Of a DNA stretch of 26,627 nucleotides, positions 22,651 to 26,627 are shown piece after piece. The position numbers and the translations under genes were made by a program. How positions within the stretch are numbered: position 1 is the stretch's first letter; each line of letters opens with the position of its first letter. The notes beneath the pieces are model-generated. The model did not search any database, was not told the DNA's origin, and worked only from the letters and a program-made list of their open reading frames with translations. Source of the DNA: Nitrososphaerota archaeon (GTDB taxonomy: Archaea > Thermoproteota > Nitrososphaeria > Nitrososphaerales > Nitrosopumilaceae); contig JADFLN010000009.1 of assembly GCA_022564385.1 (NCBI GenBank), forward strand, positions 1-26,627. Direction: 5' to 3'.

Positions 22651-23741
22651 TTTTTCTTTTTTGATTTCTTAACATTGTTTACTGGATTTTTGATATAGTC
22701 ATCACTCAATTTATCATATAGTTTACCTAATTTTTTGTATAGTCTTTTTGGCTTTCTTGTTTTTTGATTACTTAGAACATATAATGCAAGAATTGGAAAT
22801 GCAATTGTTGTATCAGCATAAACTGTTATCATTCCATGATGTGCATCTTGAACTTTACCCCAACTCTTTCCTTCTTGTAGTGTAGCACCTGACAATCCTC
22901 CTGTATCTGGTCGTGCATCTGTGATTTGAATAATATAATCTTGACCTCCATCATTTCTTCTTAGAATTTGATCTAAAAGTGGACCTGTTTGCTGAGCTGT
23001 ATTCTTTGGAACCCCTCCTCCTAATTCCAAAATTCCTGATTTTTTTGAATCATAAAGAATTGCTGCTTGCTCAATAATCTCTCTAACAAAATCTAGATTG
23101 TATATTTTACCTTGTAGTCTATGAACTACCAAATTTAATGCTAATGACGAATCTTTTATTGTGGAAATGTATACTGGAACATCATATTCATATGCTGATG
23201 TAATGAAACTCTTTTCAGGATATTTTGCGTTTTCTTTACTCAACTTTCCCATCAAATTACAAAATTCTGCAGTTGTAAATGATTTATCTGGAAAGTCCTT
23301 TCCAAACATTTTCTGAATTATTTGATCTTCGGCTTCTAATGTCTCATAAAACTTGATGTACACATCTCTAATTCTAACAATTTCATTTTCATATAATTTC
23401 ATATCATCAACATCAAAACTTCCTTGTTTAACTGGCAAGCCCCATGCAAAATGATCTTCATGATAAACATTAGCTCCTGTTGTAATAATCCAATCAACAA
23501 ATCCTCGCTCGATTAATGTTTTAATGATTCCACCAAACCCAACAGGTGTCAATGCACCAGAAACAGTAAGACAAATTGTTGCATTTTCTTTGATCATTTT
23601 AGCATACAGTTTAGCTGCTTCTCCAAGTTGCCTTCCATTGAATCCTGAACTTGCAAACACATCGACTAAATCTTCTATAGTCATCTTTGGGTCTAATTTT
23701 ATGTGAGGAATATCATTACCATGAAATTTATGTGGATCCAC
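22647..23741 (-). CDS. dys: deoxyhypusine synthase (DHS family)
   Basis: A 364-residue NAD- and spermidine-dependent enzyme that modifies a lysine of translation factor aIF5A to deoxyhypusine. Landmarks: LTVSGALTPVGFGGII and ITTGANVYHEDHF (NAD and spermidine pocket), LELGGGVPKN, TDARPDTGGLSGATLQEG and SWGKVQ, whose Lys296 corresponds to the catalytic lysine, then ITVYADTTIAFPILA. The GLSGATL stretch resembles the DHS-like branch found in some bacteria, so an altered polyamine reaction is possible. The C-terminal 30 residues are lysine-rich. The start is GTG at 23741, with a TATA-like TATTATTT (minus strand, 23765-23772) about 27 nt upstream. Confidence 0.9.
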   Translation of the reverse strand: MDPHKFHGNDIPHIKLDPKMTIEDLVDVFASSGFNGRQLGEAAKLYAKMIKENATICLTVSGALTPVGFGGIIKTLIERGFVDWIITTGANVYHEDHFAWGLPVKQGSFDVDDMKLYENEIVRIRDVYIKFYETLEAEDQIIQKMFGKDFPDKSFTTAEFCNLMGKLSKENAKYPEKSFITSAYEYDVPVYISTIKDSSLALNLVVHRLQGKIYNLDFVREIIEQAAILYDSKKSGILELGGGVPKNTAQQTGPLLDQILRRNDGGQDYIIQITDARPDTGGLSGATLQEGKSWGKVQDAHHGMITVYADTTIAFPILALYVLSNQKTRKPKRLYKKLGKLYDKLSDDYIKNPVNNVKKSKKKN

Positions 23742-23773
23742 TTTTAAAATTTAAATTTTAACTGTAAATAATA

Positions 23774-23783
23774 CTTGCGCAAG
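23774..23783. promoter_or_regulatory. perfect palindrome next to the dys promoter
   Basis: CTTGCGCAAG, a 10-bp perfect inverted repeat and locally GC-rich in an AT-rich spacer. It lies immediately upstream of the predicted dys TATA box, over the BRE position, so it could be an operator for dys. Confidence 0.35.
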
Positions 23784-23861
23784 GGTTTCTTAATGTGTGC
23801 TGTTAATAGTACATTTTCATGTAAATATTACTTTTTTAGGAACGAACTGAAATAGTACCCA

Positions 23862-24197
23862 ATGAATATAGTTGATTTGCATGAACCAGAACGAGTAAAC
23901 AGAGCCCCAGACGATGTTGAGGTTTTACTCTCATCTGGAGATTTTCTTCAAGATGGCTTTAGAATTTTTAAAGTTGAACTACGTCTTTACAATGAAAGAA
24001 CTGATGAAAAATTGGGCACATATTCTCTGATTACTTCTTTTGTTGAAACTGACAAAGGTTCTGTTGAAATGGTTTATGATGAAGGATTCCGTGGAAAGGA
24101 GGTACTTTCAAGAGCATCTACATTTCTGACTTCTAATTTAGGAGTATCTGGATTGATTTTACGCTCAATAATTTCTTTACGTGAAAAAATAACATAA
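23862..24197 (+). CDS. conserved hypothetical protein
   Basis: A 111-residue soluble protein, alternating beta strands (FRIFKVELRLYN, LGTYSLITSFVE, SVEMVYDEGF) followed by a helical end (EVLSRASTFLTSNLGVSG). No cysteines and no family I recognise. The first ATG fits the codon pattern; the upstream TATA signal (CTTTTTTAGG) is weak. Confidence 0.65.
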   Translation: MNIVDLHEPERVNRAPDDVEVLLSSGDFLQDGFRIFKVELRLYNERTDEKLGTYSLITSFVETDKGSVEMVYDEGFRGKEVLSRASTFLTSNLGVSGLILRSIISLREKIT

Positions 24198-24296
24198 AAA
24201 TTCAATATTTTGCATTTCTTAACACCTATTCTTTGAAATTATGTGGTGAAATTGGTCTGGTTTACAAATTATAATAAATATGAATAAATAATATTT

Positions 24297-24530
24297 ATGG
24301 CTAAATTTATTGTGGATGTAAAAGAAGAAGATAAATCAGAAAAATCTAAAAAGAATCATCTTGTATATTACAAATCACTAACCAAGGTGATCTTGAATTT
24401 ACAAGAAGAAAAAAACCAAGCGAGCGATCCTACAATAAAGAATCATCTTGATGCAAGAATTGATGCTATTGAAAAAGATAGAACAAGAATTAGAGGAATG
24501 TTTCCAGATATTGTAAAAGAGGAGTGGTGA
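24297..24530 (+). CDS. small charged helical protein, unknown
   Basis: A 77-residue protein rich in Lys, Glu and Asp with helix-forming heptads (LTKVILNLQEEKNQ, LDARIDAIEKDRTRI), probably a coiled coil. No family recognised. TTATAATA about 25 nt upstream supports the ATG. A run of seven T follows the stop. Confidence 0.65.
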   Translation: MAKFIVDVKEEDKSEKSKKNHLVYYKSLTKVILNLQEEKNQASDPTIKNHLDARIDAIEKDRTRIRGMFPDIVKEEW

Positions 24531-24535
24531 TAGCA

Positions 24536-24542
24536 TTTTTTT
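24536..24542 (+). terminator. T7 tract after the 77-residue gene
   Basis: Seven consecutive T starting six bases after the TGA stop at 24528-24530, then an AT-rich region; likely archaeal terminator. Confidence 0.4.
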
Positions 24543-24767
24543 AATATGCTAGTCTTTTGTTAAAAAATTTATAATAGCAATCACAATTAACTTTTCCTTA
24601 AAGTCACCTATCCACATAAACCCTTAACACAATAATGATCTAGCCCTTTTTACGTTACGTATGAAAAAACTTGTTAGGCTATAGTTAGTTATTTTTCAGC
24701 TAAGTTTAGAGGTGATTAATGAGATTACAGTCTCAACTATTTTATTGAAATAAAATTACCAAATAAT
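24543..24767. other. 225-bp leader region with two minigenes
   Basis: Two very short frames occur on the plus strand: ATG at 24661 (MKKLVRL, stop) and ATG at 24719 (MRLQSQLFY, stop). The second is preceded by GAGGTGAT at 24709-24716, a near-perfect match to the archaeal anti-Shine-Dalgarno. A small inverted repeat GAGA...TCTC spans 24721-24734. No larger gene is supported. Confidence 0.35.
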
Positions 24768-25040
24768 GTGAAAATTCTAGTTGATGAAAATCTTGATGGT
24801 ATGGATGAACGGCTAAATGAGCAAGGCTATGATGCCTATAGCGTAAGGAAACTCCAAATTATGGGGAAAAAATTAGGCTCTGATTATTCTATAATTAATT
24901 ATGCTCGTGAAAATAACATGATCATAGTCACAAAAGATACAGAATTTCGTAAAGCAAGTGAAGAAAATGACTTTCCGTTAATTCTTCTTGATGATGAAGA
25001 AATCCTCAAAGTAATTGTAGAAAAGTTAAAAAAATTCTAG
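24768..25040 (+). CDS. DUF5615 / Mut7-C-like PIN-fold protein
   Basis: A 90-residue protein resembling the DUF5615 (PIN-like) family, predicted metal-dependent RNases often in toxin-antitoxin pairs. Visible acidic positions: ILVDENLD at the start, the GSDYSIINYA segment, and IIVTKDTEF; the final LILLDDEEI is family-like. Start GTG at 24768; the overlapping ATG is out of frame. TATTTTATTG about 25 nt upstream may be its TATA box. No antitoxin-like gene abuts it on the same strand; the convergent wHTH gene overlaps its stop by 4 nt. Confidence 0.78.
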   Translation: MKILVDENLDGMDERLNEQGYDAYSVRKLQIMGKKLGSDYSIINYARENNMIIVTKDTEFRKASEENDFPLILLDDEEILKVIVEKLKKF

Positions 25041-25603
25041 TTCACATTCTTTGAGTCAAATTGTAATATTCTCAAGTTTGCAAGAATCTCATTTAGAAAA
25101 TAATCTTCTGGTTGGTGTACAATTGTACTCATAATTACTTCCCAACAATCATTCATCTTTCTGTTAATCTGTGAGAACATTTTGTCTTTTTTGAATGAAG
25201 GGTAATAAGATAACAACTTCATTACCCCATCAGTTGATTGTACTATGTGTATGATGTGAATGACTGATCTCAATCTTTCATGGAATGAAAATTTTTCTTC
25301 CTTACTAGTAATATCAAAGTTTGTAATTTCATCAAAAATTATATCAATTTCCTTGTGAATATCTTTGAGTTGGTTGTTTACTGATTCAGATAGGTTGATC
25401 AATTCATATTCTATATGGGCTCTACTATGAACTTTTTTTTCTATCTCTCCCGCTTCAACTAGTGCACTAATTTCTCTATACACCATTTTTTCATTACCGA
25501 CTTTTTTTATGACTCTTTTTGCAAGTTCAGTTCCACGTATTTTTCCATTTTCGTTAAGGACTCTAATGATTTCTATTTTGATAATTTCTAAATTTTTATT
25601 CAT
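25037..25603 (-). CDS. winged-helix-like protein with helical C-terminal domain, unknown
   Basis: A 188-residue protein. Residues about 5-70 look like a winged helix (IEIIRVLNENGKIRGTELAK, MVYREISALVEAGEIEK, YELI). The rest is helical (about 75-185), with HERLRSVIHIIHIVQS and NRKMNDCWEVIMSTI, and resembles no family I know. The ATG is preceded by AAGGAG ten bases upstream, a good Shine-Dalgarno site, and the previous gene ends 17 nt upstream, so the two form an operon translated from a leadered mRNA. Confidence 0.75.
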   Translation of the reverse strand: MNKNLEIIKIEIIRVLNENGKIRGTELAKRVIKKVGNEKMVYREISALVEAGEIEKKVHSRAHIEYELINLSESVNNQLKDIHKEIDIIFDEITNFDITSKEEKFSFHERLRSVIHIIHIVQSTDGVMKLLSYYPSFKKDKMFSQINRKMNDCWEVIMSTIVHQPEDYFLNEILANLRILQFDSKNVN

Positions 25604-25620
25604 TGTGTTTCTCCTTGTGC

Positions 25621-25854
25621 TTATTTCTGATATTTTTCTAGTACTGCTTTTTCTCCAATCTCATTAATCTCTCTTACTAATCCTTCTAAAATTTCTACTC
25701 CTTTTTTAATTGGTCCTTTTTCTAAATTTTTGTATTCTAATTTTTGTTTGAGTACTAATTTTTCATTGTTAACAAAACTTAGTAGGCTTACGTTTTCCCC
25801 CATATTGAGATTAATGAAAAAATCTACATATTCTAACGTTGATCGTATGCCCAT
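25621..25854 (-). CDS. small protein of unknown function, first gene of a Shine-Dalgarno-led operon
   Basis: A 77-residue protein (starts MGIRSTLEYVDFF, ends KAVLEKYQK), Lys/Glu-rich with a predicted strand-rich first half and a helical second half. No family recognised. I place the start at the ATG at 25854 because GAGGAGG lies directly upstream of it; a longer frame to a TTG at 25893 exists but would pass through the Shine-Dalgarno site. It shares a promoter region with the divergent gene at 25933. Confidence 0.65.
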   Translation of the reverse strand: MGIRSTLEYVDFFINLNMGENVSLLSFVNNEKLVLKQKLEYKNLEKGPIKKGVEILEGLVREINEIGEKAVLEKYQK

Positions 25855-25903
25855 TGGTCCTCCTCTTCTTCTAGTATTTGTTTGAAACACCAACCAAACT
25901 ATG

Positions 25904-25911
25904 TTTATTTA
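25904..25911. promoter_or_regulatory. TATA box probably used in both directions
   Basis: TTTATTTA on the plus strand is centred 25.5 nt before the ATG at 25933 (leaderless). Its complement TAAATAAA would place a minus-strand start near 25881, giving the 25854 gene a leader of about 27 nt that contains its Shine-Dalgarno sequence. Confidence 0.4.
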
Positions 25912-25932
25912 CAATTTCATCAACATTTGATT

Positions 25933-26187
25933 ATGGATAGTTGTGATAGGCGTGTTCGTGCCTATAAAAATGGGAAAACTTTTGATCAATCTAGAGATAT
26001 TGCTGAATCCCTGAACCCTGATTTTAGAAAGCAAATTGAAGCAAAAGGAAAAGTTCTATGGACTGAAATATTGACCCAAGTTAATCATGATGAATTAATC
26101 TACAAACTAACTCTCAAGTATCTAAGACGTGATGGTTACGATATCGGTAACCATAAAATTCCTGAAGTTAAAAAATTCACTTCGTAG
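25933..26187 (+). CDS. small protein of unknown function
   Basis: An 84-residue basic protein (starts MDSCDRRVRAYKNGKTFDQS), with predicted helices and a final KFTS. No recognised family. Start chosen at the ATG at 25933 by TATA spacing; the upstream in-frame TTG at 25882 lies before the TATA box. Its last 11 nt overlap the 3' end of the convergent membrane protein gene. Confidence 0.6.
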   Translation: MDSCDRRVRAYKNGKTFDQSRDIAESLNPDFRKQIEAKGKVLWTEILTQVNHDELIYKLTLKYLRRDGYDIGNHKIPEVKKFTS

Positions 26188-26627
26188 GATTTATCTTACA
26201 ACTACCATCATCATTTCGTAATTTCTTAGCCATTACATATGGTGTAATGAGTAATACTGGAATTGATATTGCAATGAATAGTGTCTGCATTTGCGTTAAT
26301 GCAATTGATAGTGCAATTCCGCTTGCTGTACCAATAAATATTGACAGAAATGTTCCAGCACAAGTTGGACATGCAATGAATAGTCCTGTAGCTGCACCAA
26401 TGGCACTCACACCTGTTCCTTTCTTTGAAATCATATAAGCATTAACAGCAATTGACGTGTTTAATCCAACTAGATATGATACAATAATTTGCAATACCAA
26501 ATTAATTGGAATTATCTGTAAACCTACATGTTCTGTTAAATAGATGATTATTTTTGGCATATAACCTGGACTGTCACAACATGGTGCAATAAAACCTGAT
26601 GGAATTGTTGCTCCATAATGAATCGCA
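26177..26627 (-). CDS. polytopic membrane protein with CPTCAG motif, 5' end outside the window
   Basis: About 149 residues are visible; the frame is open to the right edge (reading AIHYGATIPSGF, APCCDSPGY before the first internal Met at 26560), so the gene is 5'-truncated here. Hydrophobic helices lie around IIPINLVLQIIVSYLVG, TGLFIACPTCAGTF, GIALSIALTQ and LFIAISIPVLLITPYVM. Cysteines occur as a pair (PCCDS) and as CPTC within a membrane segment, then one near the C-terminus (GSCKINPTK). A CxxC in or near the membrane suggests redox or metal binding. Family not recognised. Confidence 0.75.
   Translation of the reverse strand, partial: AIHYGATIPSGFIAPCCDSPGYMPKIIIYLTEHVGLQIIPINLVLQIIVSYLVGLNTSIAVNAYMISKKGTGVSAIGAATGLFIACPTCAGTFLSIFIGTASGIALSIALTQMQTLFIAISIPVLLITPYVMAKKLRNDDGSCKINPTK

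Noticed and set aside
24768..25603. Classic toxin-antitoxin pair formed by the PIN-like and winged-helix genes
   Set aside because: The genes are convergent with separate promoters and the winged-helix protein is much larger than usual antitoxins; no operon structure supports a TA pair.
1..26627. tRNA, rRNA, CRISPR or IS elements
   Set aside because: Reading the intergenic gaps I found no cloverleaf-like T-loop (GGTTCGAATCC) sequences, repeat-spacer arrays or transposase genes. One GATTCGAACCC-like stretch at about 1772-1784 lies inside the CBS gene and has no tRNA around it.

Overview
The window looks like a piece of an AT-rich marine ammonia-oxidising archaeon (Nitrososphaerota/Thaumarchaeota, Nitrosopumilus-like). 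Evidence: archaeal information-processing genes (TBP, TFB, RNA polymerase Rpo6, eS25, Alba, family B DNA polymerase, Hef-type helicase, deoxyhypusine synthase), methylmalonyl-CoA mutase and epimerase as expected for the thaumarchaeal 3-hydroxypropionate/4-hydroxybutyrate cycle, a stand-alone parvulin very like CsPinA of Cenarchaeum, and several small families I know mainly from this phylum. I see no rRNA, tRNA, CRISPR, IS element or prophage.

Layout: 1-4.2 kb holds the 3' end of mcmA, a DUF151 gene, a four-CBS protein with an HPF-like tail, a secreted protein, the epimerase mce and a small Fe-S protein. This block carries direct repeats that echo the mcmA 3' end. 4.2-8.5 kb (minus strand) holds a HTH-CBS regulator, pyruvate phosphate dikinase, triosephosphate isomerase and a SemiSWEET-like protein. 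8.5-13.3 kb is a replication/repair block: PolB and dCMP deaminase (minus), divergent from a Hef-like helicase. PolB and the helicase both end in a PIP-box-like motif. 13.3-15.4 kb holds a parvulin gene divergent from TBP, then TFB. 15.4-19.3 kb holds small conserved proteins, a UbiA prenyltransferase, an aldo/keto reductase and a tiny YHS protein. 19.3-23.7 kb holds a glutaminase-less asparagine-synthase-like protein, a Cys-rich HTH regulator, Alba, Rpo6, a cyclophilin-like protein, eS25, a Zn protein and deoxyhypusine synthase. 23.8-26.6 kb is an accessory-looking stretch of small unknowns, a PIN-like protein, a winged-helix protein and the end of a membrane protein.

Gene expression logic is visible. 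In many genes a TATA-like box is centred about 25-28 nt before the start codon, which predicts leaderless mRNAs, often with TTG or GTG starts. I used this ruler to move several starts. Two neighbouring genes near 25.6-25.9 kb, the epimerase, and a minigene before the PIN-like gene instead have Shine-Dalgarno sequences. Convergent genes are packed so tightly that five pairs share their stop codons in a 4-nt overlap (CTAG or TTAG).
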